From the NCBI RefSeq assembly GCF_002295065.1, contig NZ_NSGG01000002.1:186001-250000 (forward strand): a stretch of DNA of 64,000 nucleotides. The letters run 5' to 3'. Of the stretch, positions 1-8,773 are shown piece after piece (the stretch's first letter is position 1; each line of letters opens with the position of its first letter). A program made the translations under genes and the position numbers. This DNA is from Mesorhizobium sp. WSM3859 (GTDB lineage Bacteria > Pseudomonadota > Alphaproteobacteria > Rhizobiales > Rhizobiaceae). The notes below the pieces were generated by a model, which saw nothing but the letters and a program-made list of their open reading frames with translations, made no database searches and had not been told where the DNA came from.

Positions 1-23
1 GCCGCAAAGGTCATCGCTTTCAT
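1..23 (-). CDS. Partial CDS running off the left edge
   Basis: Only seven codons are visible on the minus strand, reading MKAMTFA. A GGAAAGG ribosome-binding sequence sits just upstream of the ATG at 23. N-termini of this kind are common in zinc-dependent alcohol dehydrogenase/quinone oxidoreductase proteins, but seven residues do not identify a family. The region between this start and the next gene (24-433) contains a palindromic repeat and no other convincing gene. Confidence 0.4.
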
Positions 24-240
24 GCCTTTCCAAACGCGATTCCGCACCGGAATCACCTCACGAAATCAGGCATGATGCGAGCGGGAAAAACAAATCCTGC
101 CGCGCAAGAGCACGCCTGGCAGGAGTCATCAGCCCAAAAGGGCGGTTTCGGGGGAACCCCATCCCCATTTTCCGGCGAACCTAGGCGGTCGCGGCGGCGC
201 GGTCAATCGGGGCCGCTAGCTGAAAGACGGTTAGGCCGCG

Positions 241-417
241 TTCCTTCGCGCCCCCCTCTGGCCTGCCGGCCATCTCCCCCACTTGGGGGGAGATTGGCAG
301 CCGTGGCGCCGAACTCAATCCTGCAACGCTGGAGATTGGCGAAAGCCGGCGCGACATTCGATCTCCCCCCTCGTGGGGGAGATGTCCGGCAGGACAGAGG
401 GGGGCGCTGTCCCGCCA
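241..417. repeat. 175-bp palindromic intergenic repeat, copy 1
   Basis: The two ends are reverse complements of each other: GCGCCCCCCTCTG at the left and CAGAGGGGGGCGC at the right, each continuing inward into arms of the type CATCTCCCCCAC. A second copy lies at 33200-33374 in the opposite orientation, with the flanks TTCCTTCGC and TGTCCCGCC also conserved. It explains most of the non-coding stretch at the start of the window. Open frames through it, such as one at 72-425, are products of the repeat and not genes. Confidence 0.85.
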
Positions 418-433
418 GCGTCTGAGGGTGACG

Positions 434-703
434 TTACTTTGCTTGGCGCTCCTTCACATTCGCGTGGGCGTTCGCCGCTTCGGTGTCGGTGGCCGGCGTC
501 TGGGTATCGGCGCCGGCGAACGGGCTGCCCTGTCCAGGCGCAAGGTCGCCGCTATGGCCGGCCTTGTTGGTCTGGAAGGGCTGGCTGTCGGGGCTGAGGC
601 CATGCTGCGTGGCGTTGAACAGATGGTCGTCCGCACGGGCAAGACCGGCGAAGGCAATCAGCGATATGCTTGTGGCTGCGAGAATGAGCGTGTGCTTCTT
701 CAT
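434..703 (-). CDS. Small secreted protein of unknown function
   Basis: The protein is 89 residues if translation starts at the ATG at 703 (MKKHTLILAATS), which opens a typical Sec signal peptide ending near FAGLARA-DD. The longer frame starting at 799 adds an arginine-rich segment with no features and is probably not translated. The mature part is short, hydrophilic and rich in Q, N, T and A, with no cysteine and no motif I recognise. It is probably periplasmic. Short repeats of Asp/Thr/Ala near the C-terminus suggest disorder. Confidence 0.6.
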   Translation of the reverse strand: MKKHTLILAATSISLIAFAGLARADDHLFNATQHGLSPDSQPFQTNKAGHSGDLAPGQGSPFAGADTQTPATDTEAANAHANVKERQAK

Positions 704-884
704 ATCTGGTCTCCATTGAGTGCCAGATCGATCCCGCGCATTCGGTCTGGCGGTTTGAGTGAAGGGACGTCTGTCCCTTTGCCTGCCCGCCATCTGCATA
801 AGTCAACGCCTGGCGCCGCCGATTTATTCCGGCAAGCACGATGTCCAGAGTGAAAAGTCGCGGCCGTCCAGCTGGCGCCCGACG

Positions 885-1298
885 TCAGCGCGGCATTTTC
901 ACCAACACCGTCTGGGGCTTGCCGGCCAGCGGATCGACCCGGTGGCTTGTGTCGGTGATGAACATCAGCCGCTCGCCGACGATGATGCGCGCCTGCAGCG
1001 CGTAGGTCCGGCCCTTCTGGATCGCCTTGGGGTCGAAACCGATGTCGAATTTGATCGGCACCTGGCCGGTGGGCGCGATCCTGCGCTTGGCGATCACGAT
1101 TGCCGGCGCATCGGCCAGGGAGACGTCGGCGAGCTCGACCACCAGCACGGCGTCAGGCGGCAGGGCGATACGCTCGCGATAGGTCACCTCGCCCGCTATG
1201 GTCTTCTCGCCGGCCTTGGTCACTTGCGGCACGGCGAGCACGCCGACGACCAGCGGCACCAGCCCGAAGATGAAGAATTCCGCGATGCGGTCCAGCAT
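885..1298 (-). CDS. YbaY/YscW-like lipoprotein-domain protein
   Basis: 137 residues. An N-terminal hydrophobic segment (FFIFGLVPLVVGVLAVP) acts as signal or anchor. The rest is a beta-rich domain with the pattern of the YbaY family (Pfam 'type III secretion system lipoprotein chaperone, YscW'): GEVTYRERIALPPDAVLVVEL near residues 36-56 and the closing IVGERLMFITDTSHRV. No lipobox cysteine is visible, so this copy is likely membrane-anchored or periplasmic and not lipidated. The physiological role of the family is unclear. It is transcribed alone, downstream of moaE in the same direction. Confidence 0.65.
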   Translation of the reverse strand: MLDRIAEFFIFGLVPLVVGVLAVPQVTKAGEKTIAGEVTYRERIALPPDAVLVVELADVSLADAPAIVIAKRRIAPTGQVPIKFDIGFDPKAIQKGRTYALQARIIVGERLMFITDTSHRVDPLAGKPQTVLVKMPR

Positions 1299-1432
1299 GA
1301 GATTGCACGCCCAAGCAAATCAGACCCGATTGGCAAGCTTGGGAAGGATTGCGGTCGTTCGATGGCCGAACGGGAGTTTTTTCTGATGCATGTCGTGCCC
1401 CAGAACCGCTGCACACTTCCAGGCGACATGCA

Positions 1433-1912
1433 CTATTCGCCCTGTTTCTTCCAGCGGTCCGCCGCTTGATCGTCGGCTTCCTTGGCCTCGACCCAGCCGC
1501 CCTCGGAGCCGTCGGCAAGATGTTCCTTCTTCCAGAAGGGCGCGCGCGACTTCAGATAGTCCATCAGGAAATTCGCCGCCTCGAAGGCCGCCCGCCGGTG
1601 CAACGAGGCCGCGACCACCAGCACGATGTTTTCGCCCGGCACTATCTTGCCGTGGCGATGGATGACGGTGAGTCCCTGCAGCGGCCAGCGTTCGACGGCT
1701 TCAGCCGCGATGCGGCCGATCTCGGCCTCGGCCATGCCGGGATAGTGCTCGAGCTCGAGCGCCGATAGCGCGCCCTGCTCGTCGCGGCAAAGGCCGGAGA
1801 AGGTGACCACGGCGCCGATATCGGTCCGACCCTTGGTCAGGCCGGCGATCTCGGCGGCTACGTCGAAATCCTGGCGCTGGATGCGGATGGCGGGCACGAC
1901 GGCGCCGGCCAT
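1433..1912 (-). CDS. moaE: Molybdopterin synthase catalytic subunit MoaE
   Basis: 159 residues. MoaE transfers sulfur from thiocarboxylated MoaD to cyclic pyranopterin monophosphate to form molybdopterin. Family signatures are present in order: LELEHYPGMAE (about 53-63), RHGKI.PGE (about 86-95), and AFEA..FLMDYLK..APFWKKE (about 109-130), which carries the active-site lysines. It starts one base after the moaD stop and so is translationally coupled to its partner subunit. The pair forms a heterotetramer in the cytoplasm. Confidence 0.95.
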   Translation of the reverse strand: MAGAVVPAIRIQRQDFDVAAEIAGLTKGRTDIGAVVTFSGLCRDEQGALSALELEHYPGMAEAEIGRIAAEAVERWPLQGLTVIHRHGKIVPGENIVLVVAASLHRRAAFEAANFLMDYLKSRAPFWKKEHLADGSEGGWVEAKEADDQAADRWKKQGE

Positions 1913-1913
1913 G

Positions 1914-2171
1914 TCAGCCTCCGGTCATCGGAGGAAACAGCGCGATCTCGCGCGCACCGGCGATCTTCTCGCGGTGGCCGACATGTTCCTGGTTGATGGC
2001 GACGCGGATGACATCGGGGTATTGCAGCGCGTTCTCATATTGCTCGCCGCGTGACTTCAGCCAGCGCAGCAGGTCGGCGACGGTCTCGATGCCGGAAGGC
2101 AGTTCGACGTCCTCTTCCGGCTTGCCGATCCGCTCGCGTACCCAGGCGAAATAGATGAGCTTCGTCGACAT
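1914..2171 (-). CDS. moaD: Molybdopterin synthase sulfur-carrier subunit MoaD
   Basis: 85 residues in the ubiquitin-like beta-grasp family. It ends in PPMTGG, the C-terminal Gly-Gly that is thiocarboxylated and donates sulfur through MoaE. I chose the ATG at 2171 (MSTKLIYFAWVRERIG). A GTG at 2180 overlapping the pgsA stop (GTGA) is an alternative that adds three residues. The gene lies between pgsA and moaE on the minus strand with essentially no gaps, so all three are probably cotranscribed. Confidence 0.93.
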   Translation of the reverse strand: MSTKLIYFAWVRERIGKPEEDVELPSGIETVADLLRWLKSRGEQYENALQYPDVIRVAINQEHVGHREKIAGAREIALFPPMTGG

Positions 2172-2176
2172 TGTCT

Positions 2177-2773
2177 TCACTCGTCCATGATGTGCTTGAG
2201 GCCGGCGCGGAAGTAATCATAGCCGGTGTAAAGTGTCACGAGCGCAGCGATCCACAGCAGCACGAGGCCGATCTGGGTGGTCAGCGGAAAGATCTTGTCG
2301 CCAGCCGGACCGACCAGCAGGAAGGCGATGGCGACCATCTGGATGGTCGTCTTCCACTTGGCGAGCTGGGTCACCGGCACCGACACTTTCAGGGCGGCCA
2401 GATATTCGCGCAGTCCCGAAACCAGGATCTCGCGGCAGAGGATGATGATCGCCGCCCACAGCGACCACCCGGCGATGCCGCCATGGCGGTCGGTGTCGGC
2501 GGCAAGCAGGAGCAGGCAGGTCGCGACCAGCAATTTGTCGGCGATCGGATCGAGCATCTTGCCGATGTTGGAAGTCTGCTGCCAGGCGCGGGCGAAATAG
2601 CCGTCAAAGTAATCGGTGATCGAGGCGAGCAGGAAAATGACCAGCGCCGACCAGCGGGCGAAGTCGGACGACTTCAGATGGCCCTCGAGAAAAAAGCACA
2701 GCACGACCAGCGGCACCGCGACGATGCGGGCGTAGGTGAGGATGTTCGGCAGGTTGAACGCGCGTTGTGCCAT
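2177..2773 (-). CDS. pgsA: CDP-diacylglycerol-glycerol-3-phosphate 3-phosphatidyltransferase
   Basis: 198 residues with about five hydrophobic segments. It forms phosphatidylglycerol phosphate in the inner membrane, the committed step to phosphatidylglycerol and cardiolipin. The CDP-alcohol phosphotransferase signature D-G-x2-A-R-x8-G-x3-D-x3-D is complete (FDGYFARAW then GKMLDPIADK, residues about 60-84). The start MAQRAFNLPNILTYARI is typical of PgsA. It lies 490 bp downstream of uvrC, an arrangement common in Proteobacteria, with a large palindrome in between. Confidence 0.95.
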   Translation of the reverse strand: MAQRAFNLPNILTYARIVAVPLVVLCFFLEGHLKSSDFARWSALVIFLLASITDYFDGYFARAWQQTSNIGKMLDPIADKLLVATCLLLLAADTDRHGGIAGWSLWAAIIILCREILVSGLREYLAALKVSVPVTQLAKWKTTIQMVAIAFLLVGPAGDKIFPLTTQIGLVLLWIAALVTLYTGYDYFRAGLKHIMDE

Positions 2774-2990
2774 ATCGTCTCGGGAAATCTCCGCCGCCAG
2801 AGGTACTCAAATCAGAAGCCAATGTAGGGGGTCAACAGCCGAGATTCGATTGGACAGGGAAAAATGGCGTGAGGGGGGCACAGTGAAGCGCCTCTCTCGG
2901 CTCCCGGATTCTCCCTCAGAGGTCGAGGATCGGCAGCATCGATGTCGGCTTTCCTGCGACGTTGGGGATTGGCGAAGCCCAGGCAACTTC

Positions 2991-3178
2991 GTCATCCACG
3001 GGCGGAGCGGGAGCGAAGCGGACGCGCAGACCCGAGGATCCATTCCGTGACCTGGCGCGAAGAGCGGAGACGGTGCAGAACAGAGGCCGTTCTGGACCGC
3101 CGCAAAGCTCGTAAGTCACGGAATGGATCCTCGGGTCTGCGCCGCGTCGCTTCGCTCCTTGCTCCGCCCGTGGATGAC
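2991..3178. repeat. Long imperfect palindrome with about 60-bp arms
   Basis: The left arm (2991-3051) begins GTCATCCACGGGCGGAGC and ends CATTCCGTGAC. The right arm (3115-3178) is its near-perfect reverse complement, beginning GTCACGGAATGGATCC. A 63-base spacer separates them. This fills most of the 490-bp space between uvrC and pgsA (2774-3262), where no gene was seen. It looks like a dispersed rhizobial palindromic repeat, and the transcript would fold into a very stable hairpin between two cotranscribed genes. Confidence 0.8.
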
Positions 3179-3262
3179 GATGGGACGGGCGTCTGGGCCA
3201 ATCGCCAAGGTACAGTATTCCTCGACATGCTGACACCGTCGCCAAACTTTCGTGCCCGCCCC

Positions 3263-5344
3263 TCAGCTCTCGTGAAAATGATTGTAGACCAGCTTTGCCA
3301 CATGCTCGGAAATGCCGTCGACCTTGATCAGGTCCTCGACCGCGGCGCGGCTGACCGCCTTGGCGGTGCCGAAGGCGAGCAGCAGGGCGCGCTTGCGGCC
3401 GGGGCCGATGCCTGCGATCTCGTCGAGCGGGCTTTTCACCATCTCCTTCTTGCGGCGGGCCCGGTGCGAGCCGATGGCGAAGCGGTGCACCTCGTCGCGC
3501 AGACGCTGGACAAAATAGAGCACCGGGTCGCGCACCGGCAGCATGAAGCTTTCCCTGCCTTTGACGAAGAAGCGCTCGCGGCCGGCATCGCGGTCCGGAC
3601 CCTTGGCGATGCCTATTGCCGTTACCCGGTCCTCGACGCCGAGGTCGGCAAGGATCTGGCGCACCGCCGTCATCTGGCCCTGGCCGCCGTCGATCAGGAT
3701 GACGTCGGGCCAGGCCGGGAAGCCGCCATTTCCGGCGACCAGGTCCTCGTCACCGGTGTCGTCCGCGGTTGCGCCGGGCTGCTCGTCGCCATGCTCCTTG
3801 AGCAGCCGCGAAAAACGCCGCTGCATCACCTCGCGCATCATGCCGAAATCGTCGCCCGGCGTGATCTCGGTCGAGCGGATGTTGAATTTCCGGTACTGGT
3901 TCTTCACGAAACCTTCCGGCCCCGCGACAACCATGGCGCCGACCGCATTGGTGCCCATGATGTGCGAGTTGTCGTAGACCTCGATGCGCACCGGCGGTTT
4001 TGCCAAGCCGAAGGTCTCGGCGAATCCCTGCAGCAGTCGCGCCTGCGTCGAGGTCTCGGCCAGCCTGCGGCCGAGCGCCTCGCGGGCGTTCTGCAGCGCG
4101 TGATCGGTCAAATCCTTCTTCTCGCCGCGCTGCGGCACCAAGATCGTAATCTTGCGGCCGGCGTGGGTGGACAGCGCCTCGGCGAGCAGTTCCTGTTCCT
4201 GCGCGGTCTGGGACAGCAGCAGCGTGCGCGCCGGCAGCTTGTCGTCATAGAATTGCGCCAGGAACGAGCCCAGCACCTCGGCCGGCTCCAGCGCCGGATC
4301 GGCCTTGGGGAAATAGGCGCGGTTGCCCCAGTTCTGGCCGGTGCGGAAGAAGAACACCTGGATGCAGGTCTGGCCGCCTTCCTGGTGGATGGCGAAGACG
4401 TCGGCCTCCTCCACCGTCTGCGGGTTGATGCCCTGATGCGCCTGCACATGCGAGAGCGCGGCAAGGCGGTCGCGGTAGATGGCGGCGCGCTCGAAATCGA
4501 GCTCTGCTGAGGCCTGCTGCATGGCGGCCGAGATCTCGGTCTTCACCTTCTGGCTGCGGCCGGAGAGGAAATCCTTGGCTTCCGCGACCAACTCGGCATA
4601 GCCCTCATGCGAGATCTCGCCGGTGCAGGGACCGGCGCAGCGCTTGATCTGGTAGAGCAGGCAGGGCCGCGTGCGGTTTTCGTAGAAGGAGTTGGTGCAG
4701 CTTCTGAGCAGGAAGGCGCGCTGCAGCGAATTGATGGTGCGGCCGACCGCGCCGGCCGAGGCGAAGGGGCCGAAATAGTCGCCCTTGCGCGAGCGCGCGC
4801 CGCGATGCTTGTAGATGCCGGGCGAGACATGGTCGCCCGTCAAGAGGATATACGGGAACGACTTGTCGTCCCGCATCAGCACGTTGAAGCGAGGCCTCAG
4901 CCGCTTGATGAGGTTCGCCTCAAGCAGCAGCGCTTCGATCTCGGTGCGGGTGACGACGAATTCCATCGTCGCCGTCTCGCGCACCATGCGGCCGATGCGG
5001 GCGGTGTGGAACCGCCCCTGCGCATAGTTGGTGACACGCTTCTTCAAGCTGCGCGCCTTGCCGACATAGAGCACGTCGCCGGCGGCGTTCATCATGCGAT
5101 AGACGCCGGGTTGGTTGGGCAGCCGCTTGACGAAGGTCTGGATCACCTCGGCGCCGACCATGCCGTCGGCATCGCCGGCATGCGGCGTCCAGTCGATGGC
5201 CGTGAAGGCGACATCGGGGCCGGTCGGGATCGACTCCGGTTCGACGATCTCCTCTGCCGCCTGGTCCTCGACGTCGAGATCGACATCGGGCGGCAGGTCG
5301 TCGGCGGCGCCGTTGCCTCTGTGTTTTTGGGCTGTGGGACTCAT
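3263..5344 (-). CDS. uvrC: Excinuclease ABC subunit C
   Basis: 693 residues from the ATG at 5344 ([10 protein letters not shown]), which overlaps the stop of the upstream SDR gene as ATGA. The longer open frame to 5620 runs through that gene and was rejected. UvrC makes both incisions in nucleotide excision repair. Domains in order: an extended acidic N-terminus, a GIY-YIG nuclease domain ([18 protein letters not shown]), a cysteine cluster ([12 protein letters not shown]), a UVR motif ([16 protein letters not shown]), the RNase H-like nuclease ([21 protein letters not shown]) and C-terminal helix-hairpin-helix motifs ([13 protein letters not shown]). Confidence 0.96.
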   Translation of the reverse strand: MSPTAQKHRGNGAADDLPPDVDLDVEDQAAEEIVEPESIPTGPDVAFTAIDWTPHAGDADGMVGAEVIQTFVKRLPNQPGVYRMMNAAGDVLYVGKARSLKKRVTNYAQGRFHTARIGRMVRETATMEFVVTRTEIEALLLEANLIKRLRPRFNVLMRDDKSFPYILLTGDHVSPGIYKHRGARSRKGDYFGPFASAGAVGRTINSLQRAFLLRSCTNSFYENRTRPCLLYQIKRCAGPCTGEISHEGYAELVAEAKDFLSGRSQKVKTEISAAMQQASAELDFERAAIYRDRLAALSHVQAHQGINPQTVEEADVFAIHQEGGQTCIQVFFFRTGQNWGNRAYFPKADPALEPAEVLGSFLAQFYDDKLPARTLLLSQTAQEQELLAEALSTHAGRKITILVPQRGEKKDLTDHALQNAREALGRRLAETSTQARLLQGFAETFGLAKPPVRIEVYDNSHIMGTNAVGAMVVAGPEGFVKNQYRKFNIRSTEITPGDDFGMMREVMQRRFSRLLKEHGDEQPGATADDTGDEDLVAGNGGFPAWPDVILIDGGQGQMTAVRQILADLGVEDRVTAIGIAKGPDRDAGRERFFVKGRESFMLPVRDPVLYFVQRLRDEVHRFAIGSHRARRKKEMVKSPLDEIAGIGPGRKRALLLAFGTAKAVSRAAVEDLIKVDGISEHVAKLVYNHFHES

Positions 5345-6105
5345 TCCACCATGCCTGTCACATCGGGCGTCTGCCACGCAAGATGCTGGCCGCCGTCCAG
5401 CGCGATCATTTGGCCGGTCACCGAGCGCGCCTGCCAGAGATAGCGGATCGTCGCGCCGAATTCGGGCAATTGCGGGCCGCGCTTCAGGATCAGGCCCTCG
5501 ACCTGTTTGCCGAAATCGTCGTCGTCCTGGCGCTTGTTCTTCAGTGTCGGGCCGGGACCTATAGCGTTGACGCGAATGCGCGGCCCGAGCGCCTGCGCCA
5601 GCATCTCGGTTTGCGTCCACAGCGCCGATTTCGACAGCGCATAGGAGAAATAGCGCGGCGTCGGCCGCCAGACGCGCTGGTCGATCATGTTGACGATCAG
5701 CCCCTCCTCGCCTTGCGGCAGCGCGCGGGCGAAATTCTGCGCCAAAAGCGCGGGCGCCTTCACGTGGATGGCGAAATGGCGGTCCCAGGCCTGCCAGTCG
5801 AAATCCTCGACCCGATCGTCGACGAACAGAGAAGCGTTGTTGACCAGTAGCGTCACAGGGCCGAGCGCCGCCTCGGATCTGCCGACGAGATCGCCGACCG
5901 CATCCATGTCGGTGAGGTCGGCGGCGACAACGGCGGCGCGGCCGCCCTCGGCCGTGATCTTCCCCGCCAGCGCATCGGCCTCGGCGCTCGACCGGTTGGC
6001 ATGGATGGCGACGGCGAAGCCATTGGCGGCGAGATCCTCGACGATCGCCTTGCCGATCCGCCTTGCTCCACCCGTCACCAGCGCGACGGTCGTGGGTTGT
6101 TTCAT
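5341..6105 (-). CDS. FolM/PTR1-like pteridine reductase (SDR family)
   Basis: 254 residues from the ATG at 6105, preceded by GAGGA. A classical short-chain dehydrogenase with the NADP(H) loop TGGARRIG (11-18), an NNAS motif (89-92) and catalytic Tyr155-x3-Lys159. The usual catalytic serine is replaced by Asp142 (NMIDQR), 13 residues before the tyrosine. That is the arrangement of trypanosomatid PTR1 and bacterial FolM, so reduction of dihydrofolate/dihydromonapterin-type pteridines is likely. It overlaps uvrC by four bases and heads the uvrC-pgsA-moaDE run. I infer the substrate from family resemblance. Confidence 0.8.
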   Translation of the reverse strand: MKQPTTVALVTGGARRIGKAIVEDLAANGFAVAIHANRSSAEADALAGKITAEGGRAAVVAADLTDMDAVGDLVGRSEAALGPVTLLVNNASLFVDDRVEDFDWQAWDRHFAIHVKAPALLAQNFARALPQGEEGLIVNMIDQRVWRPTPRYFSYALSKSALWTQTEMLAQALGPRIRVNAIGPGPTLKNKRQDDDDFGKQVEGLILKRGPQLPEFGATIRYLWQARSVTGQMIALDGGQHLAWQTPDVTGMVE

Positions 6106-6516
6106 GGTGTCAATCCTCAATCGGCTTCACGATTCCGGGAAGCCGGCACAATATGACGGGCCAAGCGTTAAATGCCATTTCCACCTGGGGCAGGAATGTG
6201 GCGAAGCGGCCCGGATGCGCTTCCGCCCCGCCGGATTCGGGGCGCCATTCCGGGCAATATATGTCGCTGCACCCCTTGAACCAAGCGATGTGCAGCGCAA
6301 CATGATTAGCCTGCTGACATTCGCTGTTGCGAAGATGCAACGTCAAGGTTCGGCCTCATTCGCGCCGGGAGATGACCCAAGTTCAGGTTCGCTTCAGCCG
6401 CATTTCAGCACGACATTCGGAACCGTTAAACGCCAGGCTCGTTTATCCCCCCGGACGGGCCGGGGCGTTTCATGAACAACCAAGCCTAAGTGTCTTGTGG
6501 CTTAAGGAGTATAACA

Positions 6517-7170
6517 ATGAAGACCAATCTTAAATTCGCGCCGCTTGCCGCCGCGCTCGGGCTGTTCGCCTTTGCTGGTACCGCTTTTGCGGCCGACGTC
6601 GTTTCCGAGGAGCCGCCGGCTCCCGCTCCGGTTGCCGAGCTTCCGGTTGCTTCCTGGGCCGGCCCCTATGCCGGTATCAGCCTCGGCTACGGCTTCAGCG
6701 GCCATGCCGATGCCCGCGATGCAGGCGTCAACGTGAAGACCAAGGGCTTCATCGGCGGCGTCTTCGGCGGCTACCAGTGGCAGCAGGAGAACTTCGTCTA
6801 CGGCGCTGAAGCCGATCTCGGCTACAACGGCGTCAAGGGCGACAGCGCCGGCATCAACGCCAAGGGCGGCCTGGAAGGGTCGTTGCGCGCTCGCCTCGGC
6901 TATGCCGTGACCCCGGAAATCCTGCTCTATGGCACGGGCGGTCTTGCCGCCAAGAACCAGAAGATCACGGATAGCGTCACCTCCACCGACGAGAGCAAGG
7001 GAATGCTCGGCTGGACGGCTGGCGTCGGTTCCGACATCAAGATCACCGACAATGTGTTCGGCCGTGTCGAGTACCGCTACACCGACTACGGTGACAAGGA
7101 CTTCGGCGCCCTCGGCAACGTCAAGTCGAAGGACAACCGCGTCACCTTCGGCGTCGGTATGAAGTTCTAA
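6517..7170 (+). CDS. Outer membrane beta-barrel protein, Omp25/RopB type
   Basis: 217 residues from the ATG at 6517, with AAGGAG eight bases upstream. A signal peptide (to FAGTAFA-AD) is followed by a Pro/Ala-rich linker, then an eight-strand OmpA-like barrel beginning WAGPYAGISLGYGFSG. Alternating strands follow (GFIGGVFGGYQWQ, YGAEADLGYNG, SLRARLGYA), ending in the outer-membrane signature GVGMKF with terminal Phe. Proteins of this kind are abundant structural components of the rhizobial and Brucella outer membrane. It is monocistronic with a strong terminator. The 410 bases upstream (6106-6516) hold no gene and no promoter I can assign with confidence. Confidence 0.92.
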   Translation: MKTNLKFAPLAAALGLFAFAGTAFAADVVSEEPPAPAPVAELPVASWAGPYAGISLGYGFSGHADARDAGVNVKTKGFIGGVFGGYQWQQENFVYGAEADLGYNGVKGDSAGINAKGGLEGSLRARLGYAVTPEILLYGTGGLAAKNQKITDSVTSTDESKGMLGWTAGVGSDIKITDNVFGRVEYRYTDYGDKDFGALGNVKSKDNRVTFGVGMKF

Positions 7171-7191
7171 GTCGTAAAAGCCACGACACGG

Positions 7192-7221
7192 AAAAGCCGG
7201 GCCTTGCGCCCGGCTTTTTTG
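7192..7221 (+). terminator. Rho-independent terminator of the outer membrane protein gene
   Basis: A GCCGGGC / GCCCGGC stem with the loop CTTGC is followed by six T, starting 21 bases after the stop codon. The A-rich left shoulder also allows partial function on the opposite strand. Confidence 0.9.
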
Positions 7222-7266
7222 TTGGCGGCGAAACCGACAAGAGTTGTGCCGCCCCTCAGTCAGCCC

Positions 7267-7641
7267 TCATGTCGACCTCTTCAGCGTTTTGGCCTTTGCC
7301 TTCGACGGCAGTGTCTCGACGAAAGCCAGCGCGCGATCGAGCCAGCCGGCGAGATCGGCATCGCTCGCCGTGCCTTCGGGCGCGACGTGGAGGTAGCCTT
7401 CCATCGAGCGCCCGCCCATTTCCATCGGACGCGCATGAGGAAGCGCCGCGGCGGCGGCATGCGCATCCTTGCCGACACGCACGAGGAGCCCGCGCTTCGA
7501 GGTGCCGATCAGCATGTTGCCGTTGATCATGAAGCAGGTGCCGCCGAACATTTTCTGCTCGGTGAAGTCGCGCTTGCCGAGGGCGGCGCGCAAGCGCTCG
7601 ACCATCGGATCGGGCGCGACGCTGGTTGCGGGCTTTGCCAT
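7267..7641 (-). CDS. TfoX N-terminal domain protein
   Basis: 124 residues from the ATG at 7641 (MAKPATSV). The TfoX/Sxy N-terminal domain is recognisable: VERLRAALG then the hallmark EQKMFGGTCFMINGNMLIG (about 28-46) and MGGRSMEGYLHVAPE. The C-terminal TfoX domain is absent and a basic tail (KAKAKTLKRST) replaces it. In gamma-proteobacteria full-length TfoX is a competence co-regulator. Single-domain versions such as this are widespread in rhizobia with no established role. Confidence 0.82.
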   Translation of the reverse strand: MAKPATSVAPDPMVERLRAALGKRDFTEQKMFGGTCFMINGNMLIGTSKRGLLVRVGKDAHAAAAALPHARPMEMGGRSMEGYLHVAPEGTASDADLAGWLDRALAFVETLPSKAKAKTLKRST

Positions 7642-7708
7642 GCTCACCACCTCCGCGATCTGGGTGACATCAGGCAAGCATGGAAGCGGGTGGGCGTTCA
7701 AGTGCGGC

Positions 7709-7900
7709 CTCTCCTTCTCCCCTTGTGGGAGAAGGTGGCCGAGCGAAGCTCGGACGGATGAGGGGTGCTCCAGCTTGACGCAGACTTTCGTCAGCGATGG
7801 ATACCGCCAAGTTCACCAGCGCCTCGCCCCGTCCAACACCCCTCATCCGTCTCGGCGCTATCGCGCCGATCCACCTTCTCCCACAAGGGGAGAAGGAAAA
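7709..7900. repeat. Inverted pair of short palindromic repeats
   Basis: Each unit carries CTTCTCCCCTTGTGGGAGAAG or its complement, next to a GGATGAGGGGTG block. The units lie at 7709-7775 and 7839-7900 in opposite orientation, so the whole segment can fold into a cruciform. It fills the space between the TfoX-like and GST-like genes. Each unit is itself a hairpin (CTTCTCCC/GGGAGAAG). Confidence 0.75.
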
Positions 7901-7907
7901 GGCGCTC

Positions 7908-8504
7908 TCACCCCGGCACGCTCGCTTTCAGTTCCGGAAATTTCTCATCAAACCTTGCGGCCCAGCGGATCAGGCGACTGCGGCCCTTCTCCCATTGGCC
8001 CGAAAAGCGCAGCGCGAGATAGCCGAGGGTGGCGCGCAGCGCCATGTGGCCGGCGGTGATCTTCTTCGGCAGCTTGGGCGGGTCGGCGTTGATGAGGTCG
8101 AGCGCGGTGGTGATCTTGCCCCACTGGCGGTCGAGCCAGGGCTGATAGACCATCTCTTCCGGCCGCGTGCGCCGCTCATAGACCATCGACAGCGCGCAGT
8201 CGCAGATGCCGTCGGCCAGCGCCTCGAGGACTTCCGCCTCGAGCCGCTTGTCGGGATTGCGCGGGAACAGCGCGTTCTTCGACAGCCGGTTGAGATGCTG
8301 GGTGATGGCGCGGCTATCATGGATCGAGCGGCCATCCTCCAGCACCAGCACCGGGATCTTGCCGAGCGGATTGGCCGAGATCAGTTCGGCGGGCTTGTCC
8401 TCCGTCTTGACCGGCACGAGATCGATGGCGATGCCGGCATAGACGGCCGCCATGCGGACCTTCGAGCTGTAGGGGGACGTGGAAGCATAGAGCAGTTTCG
8501 GCAT
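7908..8504 (-). CDS. Glutathione S-transferase family protein
   Basis: 198 residues from the ATG at 8504 (MPKLLYASTSPYSSKV). The thioredoxin-like N-terminal domain has the conserved serine-rich activation site (SPYSSKVR), the cis-proline motif NPLGKIPVLVLEDG (about 46-59) and DSRAI, which binds the gamma-glutamyl part of glutathione. The C-terminal half is helical. It belongs to the bacterial beta/other class of GSTs, and the substrate cannot be inferred. It is transcribed alone between two repeat-bearing spacers. Confidence 0.85.
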   Translation of the reverse strand: MPKLLYASTSPYSSKVRMAAVYAGIAIDLVPVKTEDKPAELISANPLGKIPVLVLEDGRSIHDSRAITQHLNRLSKNALFPRNPDKRLEAEVLEALADGICDCALSMVYERRTRPEEMVYQPWLDRQWGKITTALDLINADPPKLPKKITAGHMALRATLGYLALRFSGQWEKGRSRLIRWAARFDEKFPELKASVPG

Positions 8505-8612
8505 GATCGATTTCCCGGTTGTCCGTCGCACTGTTGACCGAATGGAACCTCCAGGGCAACGGCCCAGCAAAGCTGATCCGGATTAGCCACGTCCTGCCGG
8601 CGCGGACGCGGC

Positions 8613-8665
8613 AACAAAAAAGCCCCCGGAAAGTTTTGCCTGACGGCAAATTCCGAGAGCTTTAG
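8613..8665 (-). terminator. Probable terminator downstream of the histone H1-like gene
   Basis: On the minus strand the sequence folds as CGGAATTTGCC-GTCA-GGCAAAACTTTCCG, flanked by AAAGC and GGGGGC and followed by six T. It sits about 110 bases beyond the stop of the minus-strand gene at 8774. Confidence 0.7.
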
Positions 8666-8773
8666 GAGGAGCGTCCGCTCCGACTCCGCTCGCTCAGACA
8701 CCGAATTGGCGAGAGGGGTGCCTGAATGGCACCCGCCCTCACCCGTTGCGATTCGCCAAGCGAAGCTACGCGA

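Noticed and set aside
72..425. 117-residue frame at the left end
   Set aside because: It runs through the palindromic repeat and has no start signals or recognisable domain.
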